Shown piece after piece: positions 56,709 through 64,000 of a DNA stretch of 64,000 nt. Under the pieces are notes generated by a model, which saw only the letters and a program-made list of their open reading frames with translations, was not told the DNA's origin and made no database searches. Origin of the DNA: an uncultured Paraglaciecola sp. (GTDB lineage: Bacteria; Pseudomonadota; Gammaproteobacteria; Enterobacterales; Alteromonadaceae). Position 1 is the stretch's first letter; every line of letters starts with the position of its first letter. The position numbers were made by a program, and so were the translations under genes. Location: contig NZ_CAJWCF010000002.1 in the NCBI RefSeq assembly GCF_913020055.1, forward strand, positions 47,935-111,934. The letters are read 5' to 3'.

Positions 56709-58226
56709 ATGTGTGGTATTGTCGGAATCGTGGGTAAAAGCCCAGTCAATCAAGCTTTGTATGATGCCTTAACCGTGCTACAGCATAGAGGGCAAGATGC
56801 TGCTGGAATAGTCACAGTTGATGAGGGAGTATTTCACCTCAGGAAAGACAATGGTTTGGTGAGAGACGTATTTCATACACGTCATATGAAAAGACTGACC
56901 GGACAGTTTGGTATTGGTCATGCTCGCTACCCCACAGCTGGAAGTTCAAGCTCGGCAGAAGCTCAACCTTTTTATGTCAACTCTCCTTATGGTATTGCTT
57001 TTGCTCACAACGGTAACCTAACCAATGCGCACGAGCTAAAAGATGAAGTGTCGAAGATTGCCAGAAGACACATCAACACCTCTTCAGATTCTGAATTGTT
57101 GTTAAATATCATCGCCCATGAACTACAAAGTTGTGAAGGTTTACATTTAACACCTGATGAGGTGTTTAAAGCGGTTGCCACTGTACATTCAAAAATCAGA
57201 GGTGCGTACGCAGTTGTCGCTGCCATAATTGGCAACGGAATGTTGGCATTTAGAGACCCATTTGGCATTCGCCCGTTAGCCTTAGGTAAACGCAAAACTG
57301 AGTTTGGTAATGAGTATATGGTGGCCTCTGAAAGTGTGGCACTAGATGCCGTTGGTTTTACTTTTATTCGTGATGTTGCGCCTGGCGAAGCTATTTATGT
57401 CACCGAAGAAGGTGAGTTACATACCCAGCAATGTGCAAAAAATCCGGTCAATGCGCCGTGTATTTTTGAATTCGTTTATTTTGCTCGCCCAGATTCATTT
57501 ATCGATGGTATTTCTGTTTATGCCTCTAGGGTCAATATGGGTCGTAAACTCGGTCAAAAAATTGCGAAGGAATGGGCTGACCTAGATATTGATGTGGTTA
57601 TTCCAATTCCAGAAACCTCTACTGATGTTGCTTTACAGATTGCCATTGAATTAGATAAACCTTATCGCCAAGGGTTTGTTAAAAACCGTTATATTGGCCG
57701 TACGTTTATTATGCCTGGGCAAACCATGCGTCGTAAATCAGTACGTCGTAAACTGAATGCTATTCCTTCAGAATTTAAAGATAAAAGTGTGCTTTTAGTC
57801 GATGACTCAATTGTCAGAGGTACAACCTCAGAACAAATTATTGAGATGGCGCGGGAGTCTGGTGCGAAGAAGGTTTATTTTGCCTCTGCTGCCCCTGAAA
57901 TTCGTTTTCCTAATGTATATGGCATCGATATGCCATCGGCCAATGAGCTCATTGCATACGGTCGAGAGATTGAACAAATCAGTGATTTAATTCGTGCAGA
58001 TGGTTTGATTTTCCAAGATATCAGTGATTTAGTTGATGCAGTACGTGAGCTGAATCCTGAGATTAAACGTTTTGAAACCTCAGTGTTTGACGGTAATTAC
58101 ATTACTGGTGATATCGACAATGCGTATTTGCAGCGCATCGACAATATGCGTAATGAAGAATCAAAAAACGAAGGTATACAGGCTGAATTAAGCAATTTAG
58201 AAATGCATAATATGAGTCAAGATTAG
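56709..58226 (+). CDS. purF: Amidophosphoribosyltransferase
   Basis: PurF catalyses the first committed step of purine synthesis, PRPP plus glutamine to phosphoribosylamine. The 505 residues have the N-terminal nucleophile amidotransferase domain (Cys 2 in [56 protein letters not shown]) and the phosphoribosyltransferase domain with the PRPP loop [34 protein letters not shown] and [12 protein letters not shown] are also family blocks. It lies directly behind cvpA, as in E. coli, and is followed by a terminator. Confidence 0.97.
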   Translation: MCGIVGIVGKSPVNQALYDALTVLQHRGQDAAGIVTVDEGVFHLRKDNGLVRDVFHTRHMKRLTGQFGIGHARYPTAGSSSSAEAQPFYVNSPYGIAFAHNGNLTNAHELKDEVSKIARRHINTSSDSELLLNIIAHELQSCEGLHLTPDEVFKAVATVHSKIRGAYAVVAAIIGNGMLAFRDPFGIRPLALGKRKTEFGNEYMVASESVALDAVGFTFIRDVAPGEAIYVTEEGELHTQQCAKNPVNAPCIFEFVYFARPDSFIDGISVYASRVNMGRKLGQKIAKEWADLDIDVVIPIPETSTDVALQIAIELDKPYRQGFVKNRYIGRTFIMPGQTMRRKSVRRKLNAIPSEFKDKSVLLVDDSIVRGTTSEQIIEMARESGAKKVYFASAAPEIRFPNVYGIDMPSANELIAYGREIEQISDLIRADGLIFQDISDLVDAVRELNPEIKRFETSVFDGNYITGDIDNAYLQRIDNMRNEESKNEGIQAELSNLEMHNMSQD

Positions 58227-58262
58227 GTCATAATCTTCAGTATAAGTAATTATGTACGCAAT

Positions 58263-58298
58263 AAAAAAGCCACGGTTTATTCAACACGTGGCTTTTTT
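58263..58298. terminator. purF: Bidirectional terminator after purF
   Basis: AAAAAAGCCACG (58263-58274) pairs with CGTGGCTTTTTT (58287-58298). T runs on both strands serve purF and the convergent Yip1 gene. Confidence 0.92.
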
Positions 58299-58316
58299 GT
58301 ATATCCTGCAATAGTG

Positions 58317-58916
58317 TTAACCGACGTAAACTGGACCCATGCCCATACTCCACAACATTACGGACGCAGCCATCAATATAGCGAGTAATACCAGTCCACA
58401 AGTAACAACTGAACTTGCATAGATAAAACCTTTTCCTTCCGGAATATGCATTAAAATTGGTGTGCCAGCGTAGAGCAAATAAACTGAATAGGTTAAGCCA
58501 ACTAAACCAATTAGCATCACAAACCAAAGTACTGGATAAAAAGCGGCAAAGCCAACCATAAACAAAGGTGTAGCGGTATAAGCTGCAAGTTCGAGTGATT
58601 GAGTGTAAGTAGGTGTTGAATCGAATGCTTTGGCTAACTCATGAATTAATATGGCTAAGGCAATTACACCTGTCATTAAACCAAAATACATACCAATACT
58701 CATTAACATGGCGCTATTAGGCGTTAACTTAATAATGTCACCAACACCTATACTCCAACCAAGATGAGCAGCCGAATAATAACTCATCAATACAGGTATT
58801 AAGGAAATGATAGCGATATGACTCAAGCTATAAACATAACTCTCATGACGTTCATCAATTGAATGCCATTCTTCTTTTGGGTGTGTATATAAACCCCATA
58901 GGTGATTTAAAATCAT
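58317..58916 (-). CDS. Yip1-family membrane protein
   Basis: The 199-residue protein has five predicted helices preceded by the short cytosolic segment ILNHLWGLYTHPKEEWHSID, a pattern found in bacterial Yip1 family proteins (EW near the start, then a multi-spanning core). The segment YTATPLFMVGFAAFYPVLWF and the end ASSVVTCGLVLLAILMAASV fit as well. The function of bacterial members is unknown. It converges on purF and has no operon partner. Confidence 0.87.
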   Translation of the reverse strand: MILNHLWGLYTHPKEEWHSIDERHESYVYSLSHIAIISLIPVLMSYYSAAHLGWSIGVGDIIKLTPNSAMLMSIGMYFGLMTGVIALAILIHELAKAFDSTPTYTQSLELAAYTATPLFMVGFAAFYPVLWFVMLIGLVGLTYSVYLLYAGTPILMHIPEGKGFIYASSVVTCGLVLLAILMAASVMLWSMGMGPVYVG

Positions 58917-59132
58917 ACAATTAGGTCTCTTTTTCGGTTAAAAATACGTTTTGTTAATTAAAAATAAACATGCCGTTAACAATTATTGTCTGTGAGTAGG
59001 CCTCAAGCGTCAACCTTTTTATTAGTGACTAACAAAGCTAATTGATCTTCATCAAAGGTTAACCTCTCATACTGAATATATGGTTAAATATTATTTATCG
59101 ATGAAGTTGTTAAAAATTAGGCGTGATGAGTG

Positions 59133-59564
59133 ATGGAAGGGCAATCAAAGAGTGATTTTGTTTTTTATTTTCCCATAACCACAAGGTGGATGGATAACGA
59201 CATGTTTGGTCATGTGAATAACGTTAATTATTATTCATATTTCGACACTATCATTAATCAGTTCTTAATTGAGCAAGCTGGTTTTGTACCACAAAAAAGT
59301 AAACAAATTGGCTTTATTGTAAAGTCTAGCTGCAATTATATTAGCTCTGTGTCTTACCCCCAAAAGTTGGTTGGGGCATTTCGTGTTGATAGGATTGGCA
59401 ATAGTTCTGTGGATTATGCAGTGGGGATTTTTAAAGAAAACGAGGAAGTTGCGTCGGCAGTGGGATGTTTAACCCATGTTTTTGTCGATCGAGATTCGCA
59501 TAAACCCACAGCTATAAAAGGTAATCTGCGTGAGGCCATGCTTTCGGCCGTTGTATCCACATAA
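59133..59564 (+). CDS. Acyl-CoA thioesterase (hot-dog fold)
   Basis: The 143-residue 4-hydroxybenzoyl-CoA-thioesterase-like enzyme hydrolyses an acyl-CoA. TTRWMDNDMFGHVNNVNYYS holds the catalytic Asp and the conserved HVNN, followed by FIVKSSCNYISSVSYPQKL and the central strand FRVDRIGNSSVDYAVGIF. The substrate is unknown. The start is placed at the ATG 59133 rather than the GTG three bases earlier. No partner genes are coupled to it. Confidence 0.88.
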   Translation: MEGQSKSDFVFYFPITTRWMDNDMFGHVNNVNYYSYFDTIINQFLIEQAGFVPQKSKQIGFIVKSSCNYISSVSYPQKLVGAFRVDRIGNSSVDYAVGIFKENEEVASAVGCLTHVFVDRDSHKPTAIKGNLREAMLSAVVST

Positions 59565-59663
59565 TACCTCTTGTTTTTTTTTTAATTCGAACTAGTCCTT
59601 TTTCGCTGCAGTGAGCAATTGTTTAGAAGTTGTTGATGAATCTGCCTGTATTGGTTGGGCGTC

Positions 59664-59825
59664 ATGTCACAACTCGATTTAAACGCACGGGTAAAGGGCC
59701 TTACCGATGCAAAATCGCTTTCTCGTCCAACCATCAATTTCGGCACCTTGATTACATTAATGGGCGTCTTGGCTGCTATTTTTATGATGTGGATCCCACG
59801 AATTTCTTCTGCCTTCAGTTACTGA
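59664..59825 (+). CDS. Small single-helix membrane protein, 53 residues
   Basis: An uninterrupted frame from ATG 59664 to TGA 59823 encodes a soluble start MSQLDLNARVKGLTDAKSLS, a helix of about 20 hydrophobic residues (GTLITLMGVLAAIFMMWI) and a short tail PRISSAFSY. This composition is typical of genuine small inner-membrane proteins. A TTG at 59655 would add three residues. A competing 71-codon frame (59630-59845) overlaps it with no protein-like pattern. Codon use looks normal, but there is no homology evidence available here. Confidence 0.5.
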   Translation: MSQLDLNARVKGLTDAKSLSRPTINFGTLITLMGVLAAIFMMWIPRISSAFSY

Positions 59826-59929
59826 TGCCCACTGGTGAAAAATAGCTGTGCAATGTTAACCCTGCAATTATGCTAATCTGCGCGCCTAACAGCAATTTCT
59901 GACAATTCATTGAGTAATTAGGCCGTATT

Positions 59930-60607
59930 ATGATCCCATGGACCCAACTTGGCAGCGCACAAATTCCCAACAATGGTGGCGAGTTAAAGTTTTCTCAGCG
60001 CGGCGATGAATTTTCTATTCGTTTGTCGGGTATACGCGGTGAATTAATGAATAGCCGTTTGTATAACTCAGAAAAAGTGCTGGCAGAACTAGGCTGTGCG
60101 CATCTTACATCTACCAACAATGCACAGGTTTTAGTGGGTGGTTTGGGGATGGGTTATACGCTGGCAGCGGCGCTCAAAGCGGTGAATGAAAACTCTCAAA
60201 TCACAGTGGCAGAACTTATTCCTGAAGTAGTAGAGTGGAACAAAGGGCCGTTAGGTAATTGCGCTAAAAACCCGCTGCAAGACCCTCGTACTAAAGTACA
60301 TATTGGTGATGTAAGACAACTATTAACGATTAGAAAACCCACCTTTGATGCCATCTTATTGGATGTAGACAACGGCCCAGAGGGCTTGACTCAAAAAGAC
60401 AACAGCAGTATTTATTCACCTCAGGGGTTGGAAGATATATATAAAACACTGAGGCCCAAAGGCATGGTGGCCATATGGTCAGCAGGCCCTGATCAGCAGT
60501 TTACTCTGCGCTTAAAAAAGGCGGGTTTCAAAGCCGAAGATCGGGTTGTGCGCGCGCGTCCTGGAAAGGGCAGTCGGCATACTATTTTTCTGGGACGTAA
60601 AGCTTAA
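59930..60607 (+). CDS. Spermidine-synthase-like SAM-dependent methyltransferase fold protein
   Basis: The 225-residue protein has the Rossmann core of the spermidine synthase family: AQVLVGGLGMGYTLAAAL (GxGxG cofactor loop), the acidic strand end VAELIPEVVEWNKGPLG, DPRTKVHIGDVRQLL and FDAILLDVDNGPEGLTQ, where Asp residues would bind the cofactor amine. It lacks the N-terminal beta domain of full SpeE and is shorter, so its true substrate is uncertain. It may be a methyltransferase or an aminopropyltransferase. It starts with ATG at 59930 and stands alone. Confidence 0.8.
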   Translation: MIPWTQLGSAQIPNNGGELKFSQRGDEFSIRLSGIRGELMNSRLYNSEKVLAELGCAHLTSTNNAQVLVGGLGMGYTLAAALKAVNENSQITVAELIPEVVEWNKGPLGNCAKNPLQDPRTKVHIGDVRQLLTIRKPTFDAILLDVDNGPEGLTQKDNSSIYSPQGLEDIYKTLRPKGMVAIWSAGPDQQFTLRLKKAGFKAEDRVVRARPGKGSRHTIFLGRKA

Positions 60608-60707
60608 TTAGGCTTACGTCGAATTAAAGATTATTGATCCCTTTAACGAGAATGTTCTTAACAATTTCTCGAACATTCTGAAACTTAAATTAGAGAATAG
60701 GTTATTC

Positions 60708-61535
60708 ATGTCTACAGCGTTTTTAGCGAAACATTCAAACAAACTTATGCTGTCGGGTTTACTGGTTATTGTTTGTCTGTTGATATTAGTTAGTTATGTT
60801 TGGTCACAGGCAAAAACCGCTGATGAAAGGTTGCTTGAACAGCGGTTTACTCTTTCACTTATTAATCTCGGTCAAAACATAGATGCCCGCATTGCCAGTA
60901 TGAAATTGATTGCTAAAACAGTCGCTAATGATACTCATATCCAAAATTCGGTAATGTCTGGGTTTGCAGATAACCAAGAGTCGATATTGGTCGATAAACT
61001 GGGATTTTTAGTCAGTGAATATGGACTTACCAGTGCGTCGTTCGCCGACAAAAACACTCATAAATATTGGAACCACGAAGGCTTTCTAAGGGTATTACAA
61101 CCTGAAACTGATACTTGGTATTTTGCCTACCTAGCAAGTGGAGATTCAAATTTGGTCAGTGTTTACCATGACAAAAACAAACACCGTGTGGATGTTTATG
61201 TGAACTACCAACAGCCTGATGGTAATGGTTTGTCGGGGATCGCTACATCGTTTGACGGTGTGTTGGATAGGCTAAATGAATCAATATTTGCCGAACATGG
61301 CGAGATTTATTTAGTGGACAGTTTAGGCAAAATTCAAGTACACGCAGATGCCGAAATAATGAGTACGAAAAACCTGAAGGACATGTTTTCTAAAGACATT
61401 GTGAATAACATACTTCAGCCCCATTCAACTCAGTTTATTGAGGTCAATGCAAAAGGGAGTCAATTGTTAGGTGCGAGCTATATTCCAAGCATGAACTGGT
61501 ATGTTGTGGCATATGTAACGAAAGCTGACCAATAA
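60708..61535 (+). CDS. Orphan membrane sensor with Cache-like periplasmic domain
   Basis: The 275-residue protein has one N-terminal membrane helix (about 14-34) followed by a periplasmic-type region of 240 residues. The latter resembles a dCache/PDC sensor: an initial long helix (RLLEQRFTLSLINLGQNIDA), the segment TWYFAYLASGDSNLVSVYHD, and GEIYLVDSLGKIQVHADAEI with TKNLKDMFS. It ends at SMNWYVVAYVTKADQ, where chemoreceptors and kinases continue into a second helix and signalling domains. No output domain and no frameshift leading to one is visible, since asnB converges directly behind. It may act through a partner or be a truncated receptor. Confidence 0.8.
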   Translation: MSTAFLAKHSNKLMLSGLLVIVCLLILVSYVWSQAKTADERLLEQRFTLSLINLGQNIDARIASMKLIAKTVANDTHIQNSVMSGFADNQESILVDKLGFLVSEYGLTSASFADKNTHKYWNHEGFLRVLQPETDTWYFAYLASGDSNLVSVYHDKNKHRVDVYVNYQQPDGNGLSGIATSFDGVLDRLNESIFAEHGEIYLVDSLGKIQVHADAEIMSTKNLKDMFSKDIVNNILQPHSTQFIEVNAKGSQLLGASYIPSMNWYVVAYVTKADQ

Positions 61536-61552
61536 GTACAAAGCCTTAGTCA

Positions 61553-63469
61553 TTAACTCATACCAAATTTAACCTGCATGATGATTGCACTAGCAATACG
61601 TTGCAGCGATGCTTCAGTCGCCATACGTTGTTCATCAGAACATTCAAATAAATTATCCAGCGCTGCGTGGGCTTTTTGCATGTTGTAGATGGGTTGGTCT
61701 TTTGCTGCTTGTGAGGCGAATGTATCGTGATAAAACCCTAACATGGGGTCCTTTTTGTTACGCGCAGGCGGGGTGGTGAAAGGGTGTTTTTGCCGGTTGT
61801 AAACCTCGGGTAACAACACGTCTTTAGCGGCTTCACGTAATACGTGTTTTTCTCGTATGCCTTTTACTTTCATATTGACTGGCACTCTAGCAGCTACTTC
61901 AGCAACATGATGATCTAAAAAGGGGACTCGCCCTTCGATAGAATGCGCCATTTCCATGCGGTCACCCAGATAATTTAGAATGAAATTAGGCAACATGGTT
62001 TTTGCATGAATGTACAAAGCCTGATTGAGATGATCGCGCCCTGCAACACGCTGAGTGAGAGGTAAACGATCTAGACCTGCCGCAATTGGATTACGTTGTT
62101 GTAACTGCGCTGTTAATTCGTCAGACCAAAATGGCGCAATTCCGTTTTTCATTGCCATGCTTACATTCAGACTAGCGGGCGCCCAGCCGAGCCGGCGGTG
62201 AATGGCCTGCATTTCTTCATCGGTTATTTGTTCTGGCATCGTTAGTGCGCTTGTAGCTTGATTACTGCCGAACATTTCTTGCATAAATGCCACTTTTTCG
62301 TCACGACTTAAAGTGGGGTTGTGATTCAGTGCGTCAATTCTAAAAAAGGGATAACCTCCGAGCATCTCGTCGGCACCTTCACCGGTAAATACAACCTTTA
62401 TCCCGGCTTTTTGCACTTCGCGACTTAGCATATATTTAGCCACGCCATGGCCGTTAAACATCTGTGTTTCACTGTGCCAAATTGCATCTGAGTATGAGTC
62501 GGCAATGTCTCGCCCGGTAATAGGAATAGGGTGATAAGACGCACCTACATGTTTGGCAGTTGCCTCAGCAATAGCGGCTTCATCGTATAACGGATTGTCA
62601 AAGGTCAAGGTAAACGCGCGAATTGGCCTGTCCATACATTGTTGAGCCAGCCCCAGCACGGCACAAGAATCAATCCCTCCACTTAAGTAGGAAGCCACTT
62701 CGACATCGGCAACCAATCTTTGTTTAACAGAGTCCTGTAGCGCTTCGCGAAACTCTTCAATTACTTCTGCTTCGCTGCGTTGATCCATTTTCATTTCTGC
62801 TGCGGTGGGGAATTCCCAATCCCAATAGGTATAGATGCGCACATTGCCATCTTTAGCGATGGCATAACTACCTTGTGGCACTGAATAGATGCCAGCGAAC
62901 TCGGTTATTTCATGGGATCTGCTGGGCCCTGCAGTTGCTCCTTCGAGATCCCATCTTGCAGGTACGCCTAGGGCTAATAAAGCTTTGATTTCTGAGGCGA
63001 AATACACGTTGCCGTTTATCGTCGCGTAGTAAAGAGGTTTGACGCCAAAACGGTCGCGGATGGCTATCATTATTTGTTCTCGTTCATCGGCAATGATTAC
63101 CGCAAACTCACCGCGCAATTCAGTAGCGACCTGAGTACCGCGCTGATGATAAAGATGTAAGGCAATTTCACTGTCGCTATCGGTGTTAAATTGATAACCA
63201 TTTTTTTGTAGTTGTTCACGTATTGCTTTGTAACCGTAAAACTCGCCATTAACAACTGAATGAATCGCGCCATCAGGGCTAGTCATGGGTTGAACACCAT
63301 TATTTAAGCCAATGATTGATAACCTAGTGTGTCCCAGAACCCAACGTCCATTGTTAGATGTCCAGCAATTCGAGCCATCTGGTCCGCGATGGTATAACGC
63401 CTTAAGAGCCGCTGCGCAACGCTCTGGTGCGAGCCCATTTGTCGTCATTGCTGCAAATATTCCACACAT
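61553..63469 (-). CDS. asnB: Asparagine synthase (glutamine-hydrolysing)
   Basis: AsnB forms asparagine from aspartate, ATP and glutamine. The 638 residues are longer than E. coli AsnB (554) and have the N-terminal glutaminase with Cys 2 (MCGIFAAMTTNG), ALYHRGPDGSN, LGHTRLSIIGL and VVNGEFYGYKAIR. The synthetase domain carries the PP-loop VASYLSGGIDSCAVLGL and VVFTGEGADEMLGGYPFF, and ends with EGRVPFLDHHVAEVAARVPV. An insertion near SNQATSALTMPEQITDEEMQ accounts for part of the extra length. It converges on the Cache gene, ends within 18 bases of it, and has a stem-loop in its upstream region. Confidence 0.93.
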   Translation of the reverse strand: MCGIFAAMTTNGLAPERCAAALKALYHRGPDGSNCWTSNNGRWVLGHTRLSIIGLNNGVQPMTSPDGAIHSVVNGEFYGYKAIREQLQKNGYQFNTDSDSEIALHLYHQRGTQVATELRGEFAVIIADEREQIMIAIRDRFGVKPLYYATINGNVYFASEIKALLALGVPARWDLEGATAGPSRSHEITEFAGIYSVPQGSYAIAKDGNVRIYTYWDWEFPTAAEMKMDQRSEAEVIEEFREALQDSVKQRLVADVEVASYLSGGIDSCAVLGLAQQCMDRPIRAFTLTFDNPLYDEAAIAEATAKHVGASYHPIPITGRDIADSYSDAIWHSETQMFNGHGVAKYMLSREVQKAGIKVVFTGEGADEMLGGYPFFRIDALNHNPTLSRDEKVAFMQEMFGSNQATSALTMPEQITDEEMQAIHRRLGWAPASLNVSMAMKNGIAPFWSDELTAQLQQRNPIAAGLDRLPLTQRVAGRDHLNQALYIHAKTMLPNFILNYLGDRMEMAHSIEGRVPFLDHHVAEVAARVPVNMKVKGIREKHVLREAAKDVLLPEVYNRQKHPFTTPPARNKKDPMLGFYHDTFASQAAKDQPIYNMQKAHAALDNLFECSDEQRMATEASLQRIASAIIMQVKFGMS

Positions 63470-63876
63470 GTGATGCTTCCTTATTATTCTTCCTGAAACG
63501 AATTGATTGGTTCAATTAACAAGCAGCGTTAACACTAGGGCTATTGGTATATTTTTACCAATAGCCCCGCCTACTAGTAGTCGATAAACTTGGTTTATTT
63601 TAGTGAATGAATTAGCGCTCAAGGAGGAGTCATTTTTGGATGGAAATTATAAAAATTATAGATCCACTTGGAATTTTTGAATGTAATAACTCTTTGAAAT
63701 TGACAATTATTTTTTGATTATTTACCAAATAGAGCTAGTTTATTATTAACAACTGAAAATTTGTGCCAGAATACGAGAGGTAACTTCATTTTTAATATTG
63801 GCAGGCAATCGAACAGAAAAATGACAGCGTTTATTTTTTATCTTTATTAACTCTAGAAGAAAACTTAAAGAGATTT
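63470..63876. promoter_or_regulatory. asnB/GAF gene divergent intergenic region with stem-loop
   Basis: These 407 bases hold the divergent control regions of asnB and the GAF gene. A perfect 12-bp stem GGGCTATTGGTA/TACCAATAGCCC with loop TATTTT lies at 63538-63567, about 70 bases upstream of asnB. A strong ribosome-binding sequence AAGGAGGAG at 63621-63629 precedes two very short frames (see findings). A TTGACA at 63700-63705 may be a -35 box for the rightward gene, but no good -10 box follows at standard spacing. Confidence 0.5.
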
Positions 63877-64000
63877 ATGGAAGCATTTATTAGACTAACA
63901 TCTGTTTTAACTAATCCCACATTGGCCGTAGATAAAAAGTTAAAAATGATCTGTGATGTCACCTCTGAAGTTTTGCCTGGAGCAGATCGAGTCGGTTTAT
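63877..64000 (+). CDS. GAF-domain protein, 3' end outside window
   Basis: The frame opens with ATG at 63877 behind AAAGAG and runs to the right edge without a stop, giving 41 residues. MEAFIRLTSVLTNPTLAVDK followed by KLKMICDVTSEVLPGADRVG is the usual beginning of a GAF domain in signalling proteins, where two helices lead into the first strand. The rest, which would show whether it is a cyclase, kinase or other regulator, lies outside the window. Confidence 0.7.
   Translation, partial: MEAFIRLTSVLTNPTLAVDKKLKMICDVTSEVLPGADRVGL

Noticed and set aside
59630..59845. 71-codon frame on the plus strand
   Set aside because: The product has no structure-like pattern, and the overlapping 53-residue membrane protein is the better candidate.

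Overview
The window looks like a chromosomal segment of a marine gammaproteobacterium of the order Alteromonadales, probably a Glaciecola/Paraglaciecola-like Alteromonadaceae. This rests on the protein sequences, moderately AT-rich codon use and gene order: folP-glmM-tpiA-secG-tRNA-Leu, rpsP-rimM-trmD-rplS, aroF-tyrA near pheA, and truA-accD-folC-dedD-cvpA-purF. The species call is inference; no database was searched.

Layout. (1) 1-3530: core genes folP (cut by the left edge), glmM, tpiA, secG, tRNA-Leu(GAG) and a terminator. (2) 3541-13100: an accessory stretch that replaces the rimP-nusA-infB genes usually found after this tRNA. It holds an array of short hairpins, a perfect 38-bp palindrome, a lipoprotein gene, a divergent fatty-acid desaturase, an IS66-family element with a twice-frameshifted transposase, a beta-propeller diguanylate cyclase, a dienoyl-CoA-reductase-like SDR, a second 284-bp IS66 remnant and a small unknown gene. 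The IS66 element sits in a broken paralogue of that small gene. (3) 13357-15382: rpsP-rimM-trmD-rplS. (4) 15412-26165: a complete reductive pyrimidine catabolism locus. A transporter brings in the base, PreT/PreA reduce it, dihydropyrimidinase opens the ring, beta-ureidopropionase frees beta-alanine, an omega-aminotransferase makes malonate semialdehyde and MmsA makes acetyl-CoA. A divergent LysR regulator has an 11-bp inverted repeat at its promoter. (5) 26227-32461: single housekeeping and accessory genes (apbC, VOC protein, fdxA, FAD oxidoreductase, rlmF, acetyltransferase, CPBP protease). (6) 32839-38885: aroF-tyrA, a chemoreceptor, and pheA with its own promoter and a leader terminator.

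(7) 38949-42683: signalling genes, including a double-receiver regulator with a dead first receiver and a STAS + receiver/PP2C/kinase pair of the CrsA-CrsR/HsbA-HsbR partner-switch type. (8) 42690-48015: a Fur-box-controlled ferric iron ABC transporter with a renalase-like oxidoreductase and a TerB-like protein. (9) 48107-52191: a GlrK-lipoprotein-GlrR (QseEGF) system. Upstream lie a perfect TGTC-N10-GACA GlrR-type site and a sigma-54-like promoter, placed in front of an EF-hand protein gene. (10) 52307-58298: truA-accD-folC-dedD-cvpA-purF. (11) 58317-64000: Yip1 protein, thioesterase, a small membrane protein too short for routine calling, a spermidine-synthase-like enzyme, an orphan Cache sensor, asnB, and the start of a GAF-domain gene cut by the right edge.

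The strongest candidates for something little described are the GlrR site in front of the EF-hand gene, the hairpin array behind tRNA-Leu, the IS-disrupted paralogue pair, and the pheA leader, which has a terminator but no phenylalanine-rich leader peptide.
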